Assembly: GCF_002903145.1 (NCBI RefSeq)
Contig: NZ_PPDJ01000002.1
Span: 372,001 to 436,000, forward strand
Direction: 5' to 3'
Length of the DNA stretch: 64,000 nucleotides
Source of the DNA: Halobacteriovorax sp. DA5
Lineage (GTDB): Bacteria; Bdellovibrionota; Bacteriovoracia; Bacteriovoracales; Bacteriovoracaceae
Shown: positions 1 to 8,062 of the stretch, in pieces
Position numbering within the stretch: the first letter of the stretch is position 1
Layout of the letters: every line of letters begins with the position of its first letter
Program-made: the position numbers and the translations under genes
The notes under the pieces: model-generated
Told to the model about the DNA's origin: nothing
The model's input: only the letters and a program-made list of their open reading frames with translations
Databases searched by the model: none

Positions 1-1435
1 CATAAGCATCGCTAACACTTTTCTCATAGACACGGGATTGTTTCATTATCTTGCCAAGTGTTACATCTTGATTCCGGTTATATTTAAATTCTTTATTGAA
101 TCTTTTCTTATATTCATCTTCAAGATTCAAAAATTCTTTATAAATAAAGTTCGAAAATTCATAATATTTTTCGAAGCGAACAAAATCACCACAAGACTTT
201 AGAAACTGAGAAATCAAAATAGGTAATTCTTCATCTTCAATTTTTCTTTGCTGAATTCTTTGAGAAGGAATCATGCCACTAGAAAGAGCGAAGAATGCAT
301 TATATAAACGATTCTCCCATGCGTACTCAATAGCTGTAACTCCACTTGCTAGTTTCGTTAATGAATTAATACCAAAATTATTATAATCCTTAATATTTGG
401 ATTCTTTAAAGCGGCTTTGATAATCTTATCATTAAGATCTGTGTTTTTAATTTTAGCAATAAATGGAGCAAGCTCATAAAGATATTCACCAATATCCTTG
501 CGATTAGAAAACTCCAGGATATAAAGAAGAGGTATGACATCTTCTCCATTAGAGTTTTCAAATCTCTCTACAAATGAATATCCTGATTTATATAAATCAC
601 TAATGCTATTTTTATCTAAGTAAAAGCTAGTCTTATAAGTATTCGTAACAAGCATTAGAGACTCATTAACACTAAAACCAGCTTTAGCAAGTGCCTTAGC
701 TTTATCAAACAACTTCTGATCTTCTTTGATCATGGTAAAGATATTATTGTATTTATTTTTTCTTTTGAATGGTTCTATATTCATCAAATCAGTCATGTAT
801 GACTTTCTTGCCTTTTCGCTAAATTTATATTTCGATAAAATTGGAAAAAAGTAGTCATCATACATTGATGCCTTTAATAAGGTATCATTTCCAACAACGT
901 TCGTTATTTCATCGACATTTCCATTATAAAAATAACTTAAACGTAACGCCAAAAACTTTAAAAAGTCTGAATTGTAATGATTAAATAGTATTTTTAAATT
1001 TTCGAAATTATGACTACGAACCGCTTCTAAAACATATGCAAAAGAAGAAGAATAGTGATTTACATCCTGCTTACTTCTATAGCTTACGAAATTACTTTTG
1101 TAAGCTATAAGACGAGAATACAATGCAAAAAAATATTCATCTGAGGGTATTTTTATATTTGTAAAAGTAACTTCGCCAACCTTCAACTCAGGCTTGTCTA
1201 TTATAAGTTTTTCAAATAATTTCTTATTTGTTTCCAACCTTTCTTTTAATAACTTTTGGCTATCTTTGTTTCTGACAAGCTTCACAACGTCCTTATCTTC
1301 ACAAAGAAAAAATTCGTCGGCATATAAACCGTATGTCACCTTACATGTATATACTATTTCTTCTTTTTTTATATAAATAGATTTGTATGCAAAAACTGAG
1401 TAACTACACAATAAGAAGACAACAAAGTATTTCAT
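1..1435 (-). CDS. unrecognised exported protein, 3' end cut by window
   Basis: An open minus-strand frame of 478 codons runs from an ATG at 1433-1435 to the left edge without a stop, so the C-terminus lies outside the window. The product begins MKYFVVFLLCSYSVFAYKS, a clear Sec signal peptide with a likely cut after VFA. The mature part is polar, lysine- and tyrosine-rich, with many short helical-looking segments of alternating leucine and aspartate/lysine. The part encoded near 300-600 loosely recalls degenerate ankyrin-type repeats, but no repeat consensus is convincing. I do not recognise the family. The long open frame in AT-rich DNA together with the signal peptide makes the gene itself secure. 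It is transcribed away from the HNH gene. Confidence 0.8.
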   Translation of the reverse strand, partial: MKYFVVFLLCSYSVFAYKSIYIKKEEIVYTCKVTYGLYADEFFLCEDKDVVKLVRNKDSQKLLKERLETNKKLFEKLIIDKPELKVGEVTFTNIKIPSDEYFFALYSRLIAYKSNFVSYRSKQDVNHYSSSFAYVLEAVRSHNFENLKILFNHYNSDFLKFLALRLSYFYNGNVDEITNVVGNDTLLKASMYDDYFFPILSKYKFSEKARKSYMTDLMNIEPFKRKNKYNNIFTMIKEDQKLFDKAKALAKAGFSVNESLMLVTNTYKTSFYLDKNSISDLYKSGYSFVERFENSNGEDVIPLLYILEFSNRKDIGEYLYELAPFIAKIKNTDLNDKIIKAALKNPNIKDYNNFGINSLTKLASGVTAIEYAWENRLYNAFFALSSGMIPSQRIQQRKIEDEELPILISQFLKSCGDFVRFEKYYEFSNFIYKEFLNLEDEYKKRFNKEFKYNRNQDVTLGKIMKQSRVYEKSVSDAY

Positions 1436-1743
1436 AATATTTTTTTTCAATTAAAACTTCCCAATTATTAATTTATCTATTTATCGACAAATAAAACCTG
1501 TTCATTAAACATATATTACTGTTTGATAATCTATATTTGTGGCGCCGCTCTGATCCTGACTATTTTTAACAGTTACTTTGTGTCACCTGTTCAATCTTTT
1601 TTTTAGATAATAACCATCTAATATTGTTATGTTTTTTGGCATGGCCCTTGCTTTATATAAAGCAAGGAGGTGAAAAAAAGTCCTAACACTAGGCACACAC
1701 AACACACGCACATTACACAGACATTTTGACGGAGGAAAACGCA
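1436..1743. other. intergenic region between divergent genes
   Basis: This is 308 bases without a gene, lying between the exported protein on the minus strand and the HNH gene on the plus strand. Apart from the palindrome and orphan ribosome binding site at 1646-1673, I see AT-rich sequence that could hold promoters for both sides. I cannot pick a convincing -35/-10 pair. No tRNA or small-RNA fold stands out. Confidence 0.5.
1646..1673 (+). promoter_or_regulatory. 22-bp perfect palindrome joined to an orphan Shine-Dalgarno sequence
   Basis: Positions 1646-1667 form a perfect 22-bp palindrome (arms CCTTGCTTTAT and ATAAAGCAAGG). Its last four bases begin AAGGAGGTGA (1664-1673), a full match to the 3' end of 16S rRNA. 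No ATG, GTG or TTG lies at a usable distance downstream. The HNH gene has its own GGAGG at 1731-1735. The element may be a leader control site or a DNA operator. Confidence 0.5.
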
Positions 1744-2307
1744 ATGAATGCAATCGCGATGAATGGATTATCGTTTGGTTTCTATCGTGAATTGGCCATG
1801 ACACTAGTATGGTATATTGGCTCACTCTCGTTGATGTTATCGCTATTTGTTTTTGTTATCAGACCAAAATTTGGTCTAGCGCAAGCGCAGCAAGCTGAAT
1901 TTAGAACACAGATGGAGATTGCAAAATTTATTCACACAAGAAAGTCCCAAGTAGCATTTGGGAATGAAAAAAACTGGAAGTATCTACGTAAGCAAGTCTT
2001 TCGTATCCAAGGCACAAAGTGTCTAAAGTGTGGAATCGAGCACGACAATATGCACATTGATCATATAAAACCTAAATCGATTCACCCACACTTAGAGTTT
2101 ATGATTGATAACCTTCAGGTTCTTTGTCCAAGTTGTAACCGTGAAAAGTCGAATAAAGAAGAAGTCGACTATCGCAAGGGACATCATTTAATGGCATTAG
2201 TAAATACCATTAAGGAGAATAAGTTATTAAGAGAAAGGTATACTTATGACTTTGACAAGCTAACGGGCCTTACAAAAGAAAAAATGCAATTTGAATTAGC
2301 AGCATAA
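1744..2307 (+). CDS. membrane-anchored HNH endonuclease
   Basis: The product is 187 residues from the ATG at 1744, which has GGAGG eight bases upstream; an in-frame TTG at 1726 lies ahead of that site and is unlikely to be used. Residues about 17-40 form one hydrophobic membrane segment followed by RPKFG. By the positive-inside rule this places the nuclease part in the cytoplasm. The C-terminal half has the HNH pattern: CLKCG, then HIDHIKPKS, then DNLQVLCPSCNREKS. The two CxxC pairs probably bind a structural zinc, and the DH histidine with the downstream asparagine would form the metal site. The fold is certain by motif; the substrate is unknown. No restriction-modification or phage genes lie nearby. 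Possible roles include DNA degradation or repair at the membrane, but this is inference. Confidence 0.85.
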   Translation: MNAIAMNGLSFGFYRELAMTLVWYIGSLSLMLSLFVFVIRPKFGLAQAQQAEFRTQMEIAKFIHTRKSQVAFGNEKNWKYLRKQVFRIQGTKCLKCGIEHDNMHIDHIKPKSIHPHLEFMIDNLQVLCPSCNREKSNKEEVDYRKGHHLMALVNTIKENKLLRERYTYDFDKLTGLTKEKMQFELAA

Positions 2308-2320
2308 TCAAATGAAAGAA

Positions 2321-2342
2321 GGGAGCGCAGGCTCCCTTTTCA
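2321..2342. terminator. terminator between convergent genes
   Basis: GGGAGC, a four-base loop GCAG, and GCTCCC are followed by TTTTC. The hairpin lies 14 bases after the HNH stop and just before the stop of the convergent minus-strand gene, so it mainly serves the HNH transcript. Confidence 0.75.
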
Positions 2343-2343
2343 A

Positions 2344-2817
2344 TTATAGATATTCGATTTTAGTTACTGAAAATAAAAAGACGTCCTCTTCAGTTTCGAC
2401 CATTGTCTCTACTGAGGAAATTGAAGGCCTACGGCCCTTATAGTACACATCGATCATACCAGCGTTTGTAATCGCATAATCAAGTTTTGAATATTTAAAA
2501 AGTTGAGTTACAAGTCCACCAGATCCACTTAAGTAATAATTTGTATACGCAGATGATCTTGTATAGTCGTAGCCAAGATCATGAGAAACATTCTTAATAA
2601 GAAAGTTATCACCTTCTCCAACATTGCAATTGAAAACATTCAAACTATTGTTCCATTCAAGAACTTGTGTAACTTCACATTCAGCTGAAATAACTATTTC
2701 ATTTGTCAGCATATTTGTAATTTCAAAGTCAAATTGAAATCTTGCCGTAGACTTGGCACTTGCATTCGAACTAATAAAAATAAATGATAAAAGTAGCGTC
2801 AAAATTATTCTATTCAT
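2344..2817 (-). CDS. unrecognised exported protein, 157 aa
   Basis: The product starts MNRIILTLLLSFIFISSNASA, a good Sec signal peptide cleaved near residue 21. GGGAG sits five bases before the ATG. The mature part is about 136 residues, rich in beta-forming residues, with two cysteines (in AECEV and FNCNV) that could form a disulfide. I recognise no domain. It is a single gene, convergent with the HNH gene and downstream of the regulator at 2953-3927 on the same strand, with a gap of 135 bases. The likely location is periplasmic or extracellular. Confidence 0.75.
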   Translation of the reverse strand: MNRIILTLLLSFIFISSNASAKSTARFQFDFEITNMLTNEIVISAECEVTQVLEWNNSLNVFNCNVGEGDNFLIKNVSHDLGYDYTRSSAYTNYYLSGSGGLVTQLFKYSKLDYAITNAGMIDVYYKGRRPSISSVETMVETEEDVFLFSVTKIEYL

Positions 2818-2952
2818 AAAAACTCCCTAATAAAAATTTAAAGATAGATTATAAATTTTGAAATGAATAGAATATATTCAGGATATGAAAGTTGGAAAAA
2901 CTCTCCCCGATTTTGTCACACGAGTAACAAATTTAGACACAATTAAATAAAA

Positions 2953-3927
2953 TCAGTCATTTATATCATCACTACCAGGATTAAATAGATTGAAATTGAG
3001 CACTAAAGTAACAACATCTTCATCAGTATCTTCAGAAACTATCTTTTTAAAATCTTCAAAAAATCTCAAGTAAAGAGCAATGATTTGTTGTCTTGCAGAT
3101 TGGCTTGCATTAAAAACCATAGAACCGTAAGCATCTTTTTCTGACTTATCCTTTATATTTGCGATGGCCTTTTCAAGCCAGAACTTACGAATATCATTCA
3201 TTTGCTGACGGCTACCTCGATCACTAATTTTAATTTTTCCAGCACGATAGATTCCATCGACTTTTTCAATCAATTTATTATTTTCACAAATAACTAGAAT
3301 ATCATTAACTTCTTTTATACTAAGGCCTGTGGCCTTTGCTAGAAACGAATCCTGATGAAAGCTAAGTTTTTTATATGCAGGTAAATCCAAACAAATAAGA
3401 ACAATTCCAATATTTGGGTTATCAAAATAGTGTTTAGTAATCTCAAGGCGCATCTTATTATAATTATCAAGGAGTGGAATTGACTTCTGTGAAGTTAATT
3501 CGAAGACAAGGGCCATCGATTCCATCTCATCAAGTCCAAATACGATTTGTAAGAAATCATTTAAACACAGTCCTGTCTCGCCACTTTTTAAACGTCTTAA
3601 TTTTGATGTAGTAATGCCACATGAGCTAGAGATGTCATTTAAGGATTTATTACTAAAAATAAAATCAAGTAATTTAGATGGCTCTTGTAAGGTATCTTGA
3701 TAGCGTAAATAGGACAAAAGAATATTTTTAAGATCAATCTTAAATATGTCACACAAAGATAAAAAGTCTTCCCATGAAGTCTTTGAATGACCTTTTTCCC
3801 AACGATGGACAATATTAGAGCTGGCGCCTAATTTCTGATTAACCCATTCTTGGCTTTTGTCACCACGAATTGATCTTATTAACTGTTGTGATAATTCATC
3901 AAAATCAAAATCTGTCGTAATACTCAT
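2953..3927 (-). CDS. DUF4423/TIGR02147-type transcriptional regulator
   Basis: The protein has 324 residues. The N-terminal 65 or so form a Cro/C1-type helix-turn-helix; the stretch QEWVNQKLGASSNIVHRWEKG has the usual spacing of its two helices. A second weaker HTH-like segment follows (SLNDISSSCGITTSKLRRLKSG). The C-terminal part (about 165-310) fits the DUF4423 region of the TIGR02147 family: YRAGKIKISDRGSRQQMNDIRKFW, then YGSMVFNASQSARQQI, then a closing FEDFKKIVSE. The family is expanded in Bdellovibrio-like bacteria and Fibrobacter and is presumed to regulate transcription; targets are unknown. The gene stands alone. Confidence 0.8.
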   Translation of the reverse strand: MSITTDFDFDELSQQLIRSIRGDKSQEWVNQKLGASSNIVHRWEKGHSKTSWEDFLSLCDIFKIDLKNILLSYLRYQDTLQEPSKLLDFIFSNKSLNDISSSCGITTSKLRRLKSGETGLCLNDFLQIVFGLDEMESMALVFELTSQKSIPLLDNYNKMRLEITKHYFDNPNIGIVLICLDLPAYKKLSFHQDSFLAKATGLSIKEVNDILVICENNKLIEKVDGIYRAGKIKISDRGSRQQMNDIRKFWLEKAIANIKDKSEKDAYGSMVFNASQSARQQIIALYLRFFEDFKKIVSEDTDEDVVTLVLNFNLFNPGSDDIND

Positions 3928-3974
3928 AATCTCTTATCGACAAATTTCATTCATATTTAAGTGAAATATTGGAT

Positions 3975-4006
3975 AAAAAAATGCTAGGGCCTAAGCTCTA
4001 GCATTT
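3975..4006 (-). terminator. terminator of the glutamate-synthase-like gene
   Basis: The arms AAATGCTAG (3979-3987) and CTAGCATTT (3998-4006) make a nine-base stem. On the minus strand it is followed by a run of six or more uridines. It lies four bases after the stop of the minus-strand gene ending at 4010. Confidence 0.8.
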
Positions 4007-4009
4007 CCT

Positions 4010-5551
4010 TTATAACGTCTTATATGAAGGATAGATATCTTCGTAAGAGTTTACACCGTGATTACTATCGCGTTTAAAGATATCCTTACGCTTTAGATCC
4101 TTAACATTTTCATAGCCAGCAGCTGCGACAATTTCTCTAACGGCCTCAACTGTTGCGTGGTGAAAGTTTGCAACACGCTTACCTTTTTGATCCACATTAA
4201 GACCTTTAACGAGATCAGGGTTTTGCGTTGTGATACCAACTGGACACTTATTTGAATTACAAGTAAGAGCTTGAATGCAGCCAATTGCAAGCATCATTGA
4301 GCGCGCGCCATAACATGCATCAGCACCAAGTGCGATGGCCTTTACAATGTCAAAAGCTGTAAAAATCTTTCCAGCGGCAATGACTTTGATTTCATCCTTT
4401 AGGCCGTATTCAGTTAAAATATTAACGACAGCTGTTAGACCTTCAATTAAAGGTGTTCCAATTGAGTCAGAAAACTCTAAAGGGGCAGCACCTGTTCCTC
4501 CCTCGGCACCATCAACTGCTATATAATCAGGATAGTTTCCAAGCTCTTTAAAGGCCTCAACCATTTCGACAAACTCGTCTCTACGCCCAAAACATAATTT
4601 AATACCTACTGGCTTGCCTCCACTTAACTCCCTTAAGCGTTGAATGAAAGCAACCATCTCTGTCGCATCTCTAAACTCTTTGTGAGATGGAGGTGAGTCA
4701 ACCTCAGTGCCCTGTTTAACTCCACGAATACGTGCAATTTCAGCAGTATTCTTTCTGGCCGGTAAAATCCCCCCATGCCCAGGCTTTGCACCTTGAGAAA
4801 GTTTTAACTCAATCATCTTCACCTGATCCAATGTGGCCTTCTCTTTAAAGCTCTTATCACAAAAGCCACCTTCTGGAGTTCGTGCCCCGAAGTAGCCTGT
4901 TCCAATTTGCCAAATAAGATCACCTCCACCCTTTAGATGATAGTCACTAATTCCACCTTCTCCTGTATTGTGAGCAAAGTTATTAAGCTTAGCACCAAGG
5001 TTTAATGCTTCAACTGCACGCGAACTTAGAGAACCAAAACTCATTGCAGAAATATTGAATATTGAAAGATTGTATTTCTGATCACAATGCTTGCTCCCAA
5101 CCACGACTCTGAGATCTTTTTGGACTTCATAAAATTCTTTAGGATACATTGAATGATTGATCCATTCATAACCTGTTTCATAAACGTCTTTTTGAGTTCC
5201 AAAAGGTTTTGTACTAAGTGCTAGCTTTGCTCTTTGATAGATAACGTTTCTAGTTGTTCGTGGGATGGGTGTTCCATCTTCATCTGATTCAATAAAGTAT
5301 TGATAGATCTTAGGCCTTAGATCTTCCATAACATAACGAAAGCGTCCAACAACAGGATAGTTGCTCTTTAGTGTATGCTCACTTTGCACTAAATCGTAAA
5401 AACCCAGTAAATAGATTGGGACTAAGATTAAGTACTGATAGTAGAAGAACTCATTAAAAAAGACTCCAGCAAATATCGTTGCCACGTTTGTAATAAGAAA
5501 AAACAACCAAAATAATTTACGTGGACTAACCCCGCGACCAAGATAGGCCAT
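4010..5551 (-). CDS. FMN-binding glutamate-synthase-like protein, membrane-linked
   Basis: The protein has 513 residues from the ATG at 5549-5551, preceded by GAGGT; an upstream TTG at 5575 is less likely. Two hydrophobic segments lie within about residues 10-50 (LFWLFFLITNVATIFAGVFF and a YLILVPIYLLGF stretch), and the rest is the FMN/Fe-S domain of glutamate synthase. Signs are the FNISAMSFGSLSSRA start, TGEGGISDYH, the SPPSHKEF segment, the VDGAEGGTGAAPLEF phosphate-binding segment, and C-x5-C-x4-C (CIQALTCNSNKC) for a 3Fe-4S cluster. The glutaminase domain of GltB is absent, and no gltD partner is next to it. Such stand-alone proteins are usually annotated as FMN-binding glutamate synthase family; the true substrate is not known. 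It has its own promoter and terminator. Confidence 0.88.
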   Translation of the reverse strand: MAYLGRGVSPRKLFWLFFLITNVATIFAGVFFNEFFYYQYLILVPIYLLGFYDLVQSEHTLKSNYPVVGRFRYVMEDLRPKIYQYFIESDEDGTPIPRTTRNVIYQRAKLALSTKPFGTQKDVYETGYEWINHSMYPKEFYEVQKDLRVVVGSKHCDQKYNLSIFNISAMSFGSLSSRAVEALNLGAKLNNFAHNTGEGGISDYHLKGGGDLIWQIGTGYFGARTPEGGFCDKSFKEKATLDQVKMIELKLSQGAKPGHGGILPARKNTAEIARIRGVKQGTEVDSPPSHKEFRDATEMVAFIQRLRELSGGKPVGIKLCFGRRDEFVEMVEAFKELGNYPDYIAVDGAEGGTGAAPLEFSDSIGTPLIEGLTAVVNILTEYGLKDEIKVIAAGKIFTAFDIVKAIALGADACYGARSMMLAIGCIQALTCNSNKCPVGITTQNPDLVKGLNVDQKGKRVANFHHATVEAVREIVAAAGYENVKDLKRKDIFKRDSNHGVNSYEDIYPSYKTL

Positions 5552-5596
5552 AGATACCTCATTCGTAGTGAACAAATTATGTTTTAATTTGTCAGT

Positions 5597-5627
5597 TTTA
5601 TACTATTTATGACTTACTTATCGTCAA
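5597..5627 (-). promoter_or_regulatory. candidate sigma-70-type promoter for the glutamate-synthase-like gene
   Basis: Read on the minus strand, TTGACG (5622-5627) is followed after 19 bases by TATAAA (5597-5602), or after 16 bases by TAGTAT. The predicted leader to the ATG at 5551 is about 40 bases. The match is good at both hexamers, but the 19-base spacing is slightly long. Confidence 0.45.
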
Positions 5628-5701
5628 CATTTACATTTGTTTTACAATGAAATTGCTCGTGAATTGTTAAGATTAGTTAAACACAAACACGAGAGACACC
5701 T

Positions 5702-6565
5702 ATGTGCAAAAAGACTTATTCATTAAAAAATCTAAATAAAACAAATACACTCTTTCTTTTAATCACACCACTAATTGCTATTGCAGGAACAATTGCATGG
5801 CTTAAAATTGATGGTTTTGATTGGAGAATTTTAGCGTTATCGTTAATTTTCTATATCGCAACGGGGCTAGGAATAACGGCCGGATATCACCGACTATTTG
5901 CTCACAGGTCCTACCAAGCGAGTTGGCCAGTAAGACTTTTACTACTGATATTTGGAGCTGCGGCAGTACAAAACTCTGCACTTAAATGGTGTAATGACCA
6001 CAGAGTTCACCATGGAAAAGTAGATACCGAACTGGATCCATACAATATCAATGAAGGGTTTTTCTACGCTCATATGGGCTGGATTCTACTTTTAGAAGAT
6101 CAAAATGAGTACAAGTACTCTAAGGACCTACTAAAGGATCCAATGGTTATGTTTCAACATAAATTCTATCTTGGCTTCGTTGCACTTTTTAGCTTTGGCC
6201 TGCCAGCACTCATTGGATACCTATGGGTAGGATCTTGGCTAGGTGGCCTATTTGTGGCCGGTGTTGCTAGAATTGTTTTTGTTCACCACTGTACATTCTT
6301 TATCAATTCACTATGTCACGTTGTTGGGACTCGCCCTTACGATAAAGGACAAACAGCACGTGATAGCTGGATTATGGCGCTTTTCACATATGGTGAAGGT
6401 TATCATAATTTCCACCACACATTTCAAACTGACTACAGAAATGGAATTAAATGGTATCACTTTGATCCAACAAAGTGGCTCATTCGATCTTTAAACTTCG
6501 TAGGGCTTACGTGGAATCTTAAGAGGACACGTCCTGAGTTAATTCAAGCCAAAATTCAGGCCTAA
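5702..6565 (+). CDS. acyl-CoA (delta-9 type) fatty acid desaturase
   Basis: This 287-residue membrane di-iron enzyme would introduce a cis double bond into acyl chains, adjusting membrane fluidity. All three histidine boxes are visible: HRLFAH at residues 63-68, HRVHH at 100-104 and HNFHH at 235-239. Hydrophobic segments flank them at about residues 13-30, 38-55, 75-92 and 155-195, as in stearoyl-CoA/delta-9 desaturases. WCNDHRVHHGKVDTELDPYN is typical of the family. No electron-donor gene is adjacent; a 2Fe-2S ferredoxin gene lies 33 kb away with no evident link. The start ATG at 5702 has only a weak ribosome binding site (GAGA). The gene ends at a strong terminator. Confidence 0.93.
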   Translation: MCKKTYSLKNLNKTNTLFLLITPLIAIAGTIAWLKIDGFDWRILALSLIFYIATGLGITAGYHRLFAHRSYQASWPVRLLLLIFGAAAVQNSALKWCNDHRVHHGKVDTELDPYNINEGFFYAHMGWILLLEDQNEYKYSKDLLKDPMVMFQHKFYLGFVALFSFGLPALIGYLWVGSWLGGLFVAGVARIVFVHHCTFFINSLCHVVGTRPYDKGQTARDSWIMALFTYGEGYHNFHHTFQTDYRNGIKWYHFDPTKWLIRSLNFVGLTWNLKRTRPELIQAKIQA

Positions 6566-6588
6566 ACGAAGCTTATATACCTGTTAAA

Positions 6589-6623
6589 GGCACACCAGAA
6601 TAGAAATGGTGTGCCTTTTTTTT
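6589..6623 (+). terminator. terminator after the desaturase gene
   Basis: GGCACACCA and TGGTGTGCC form a perfect nine-base stem around a nine-base loop, followed by eight thymidines. This is a strong intrinsic terminator 23 bases after the stop. Confidence 0.92.
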
Positions 6624-6665
6624 CCTCCACCATACCCCAGATAAAAACCTTGCTAAAATTGATAT

Positions 6666-7622
6666 ATGTTCGATTTAAAGCAAGAAGATATTGGTCATGA
6701 CTTTATTCTCGATGAAGAGTTTTTTGAAAACTTTACTTCATCTCATACAAGAAAATCTTATCTAAATGATATTAACCAATTCTTATGCTGGATTAGTGAT
6801 TACTATAAGCTTAATGACTACGATTCAATTGAGCGTATACATATCATCAAATTTAGAAATTACCTCTCTGAATTTGGAGGTCACAATCAAAACCCTTCAA
6901 CACCAAAGACGATCAATCGAAAGCTTGCGAGTTTAAGCGCATTCTTTAAGTATCTCGTCGAGAAAAATCAACTTAAGGCCAATCCTGTCTCAAGTGTTAG
7001 AAGACCAAGAAGTGAAGTTAAATCCCCAACTAATGCCCTTAACAAGCAACAGGTTTTAGAGCTATTTTATCATATGGGACAAAATGAAAAGAGCAAGTAT
7101 CTTCACTTAGCACTCTTTACAACGTTCTTTACAACGGGACTTAGAAAGAGTGAAATTTTAAATCTACGTTTTAAAGATTATCAAATACAAGGCGCTAATA
7201 AGATTCTTCAATATCGTGCAAAAGGTGGAAAGCTTGGTAAGAAAGTTTTGAATCCTATCGCGATAAAGGCCCTTGATGAATATATTGAATGGATGAATGA
7301 GAATGAACGAGACACAGCAGAAAATGACTGGCTTTTTCAACCAACTAGAAATCCAAGTGATCCAACAAATTTAAACAAACCTATAAACCCGAGAACAATT
7401 AATGAGCTTTTAGACAAGTATGCTCTTAAAGCAGGTATCGGATTTAAAATTACTCCCCATTCGGCCAGGGCCACTTTTATCGGAGAGCTCCTAGAAATTG
7501 GTGTCGATATCTACACAATTGCAATTGAAGTAGGTCACGCATCAGTGAAAACAACAGGTGAATACGATAAGAGAAGAAACAAAATTAAAGAGTCTCCTAC
7601 ACTAAAATTAAACTGGGAATAA
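6666..7622 (+). CDS. tyrosine recombinase (XerC/XerD family)
   Basis: The protein has 318 residues. The N-terminal SAM-like core-binding domain covers about residues 15-110 (HTRKSYLNDINQFLCW, RKLASLSAFFKYLVEKN). The C-terminal catalytic domain carries R160 (TGLRKSEIL), H265 and R268 (HSARATF), H291 (GHASVKTT) and the nucleophile Y300 (GEYDKR). This set is complete, so the enzyme should be active. Length and domain order match XerC/XerD or small integron/phage-like integrases; sequence alone does not decide which. No integron array, attachment site or other mobile genes are visible beside it, and I found no convincing dif site in the window. It stands as a single gene between the desaturase and nrdBA. 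Confidence 0.88.
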   Translation: MFDLKQEDIGHDFILDEEFFENFTSSHTRKSYLNDINQFLCWISDYYKLNDYDSIERIHIIKFRNYLSEFGGHNQNPSTPKTINRKLASLSAFFKYLVEKNQLKANPVSSVRRPRSEVKSPTNALNKQQVLELFYHMGQNEKSKYLHLALFTTFFTTGLRKSEILNLRFKDYQIQGANKILQYRAKGGKLGKKVLNPIAIKALDEYIEWMNENERDTAENDWLFQPTRNPSDPTNLNKPINPRTINELLDKYALKAGIGFKITPHSARATFIGELLEIGVDIYTIAIEVGHASVKTTGEYDKRRNKIKESPTLKLNWE

Positions 7623-7648
7623 GTTAGTTTTTTTATTTCGCACCCCAT

Positions 7649-7711
7649 TGTTCGTATATTTTAACAAGATATAGTAGTGTCAAAAATATTACGGCCACAA
7701 TATATGGTATA
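7649..7711 (+). promoter_or_regulatory. candidate distal nrdBA promoter with two NrdR-like boxes
   Basis: TTGTTC (7649-7654), a 16-base spacer and TATAGT (7671-7676) make a plausible promoter. A 16-base segment at 7696-7711 matches the NrdR box consensus (ACACwATATATwGTGT) at 13 positions, and one at 7665-7680 at about 9. Their starts are 31 bp apart, the roughly three-turn spacing that NrdR needs. The first box overlaps the -10 element, as expected for repression. The second box is good and the first is weak. Confidence 0.5.
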
Positions 7712-7910
7712 AACACATCGTGTCAAAGACTCCCCTTGCTGATAAAAATTAGATGACAGAATTTTTAAGACAGTATTTTTTTTCTAAAAATAAGACTTGA
7801 AAAAGTGCCGAAACCCCTTGTTTAATGGGTCTAGAAAGACACATCAACCTGATCAAGTATAAAAATTAGCGGCCCTTAAAAAAAAAGAAATATCTATTGA
7901 GTCTTGTGTA

Positions 7911-7939
7911 TTGAAATAGAATGTAGGCAGTCATACACT
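7911..7939 (+). promoter_or_regulatory. candidate proximal nrdBA promoter
   Basis: TTGAAA (7911-7916), a 17-base spacer and TACACT (7934-7939) resemble a sigma-70 promoter. It would give a leader of roughly 115 bases to the GTG start of nrdB. It lacks NrdR-like boxes, so it could provide unregulated expression. Confidence 0.4.
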
Positions 7940-8062
7940 GAATAAGAACAACACAACACGATCTTATTAAATAACATTTAAGAGATTTTATATTTTTTTT
8001 ACTAAATATAAGTTGCATGTATTTAGCACACACACGCTATTGCAAAAGTTAAGGAGGAACTT

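Larger units (their letters stand above)
7623..8062. other. 440-base upstream region of nrdBA
   Basis: This non-coding stretch holds two candidate promoters (7649-7676 and 7911-7939) and a pair of NrdR-like boxes. The ribosome binding site AAGGAGG is at 8051-8057. Between them lies AT-rich sequence with a 15-codon open frame from 7752 that has no clear ribosome binding site. I do not see a known riboswitch fold. If transcription starts at the distal promoter, the leader would be about 380 bases. Confidence 0.6.

Noticed and set aside
1670..1729. 19-codon leader peptide from a GTG inside the orphan ribosome binding site
   Set aside because: The GTG is part of the ribosome binding sequence itself, so it cannot be used normally.
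1583..1825. Minus-strand open frame of 80 codons covering the HNH leader and start
   Set aside because: It overlaps the palindrome and the HNH ribosome binding site, has a composition unlike neighbours, and has no ribosome binding site.
6666..7722. dif site next to the tyrosine recombinase
   Set aside because: I looked for a 28-bp Xer site (GGTGCGCATAATGTATATTA type) in and around the gene and found none convincing.
7720..8060. Riboswitch in the nrdBA leader
   Set aside because: Only weak local hairpins are visible, and no known conserved core could be recognised.
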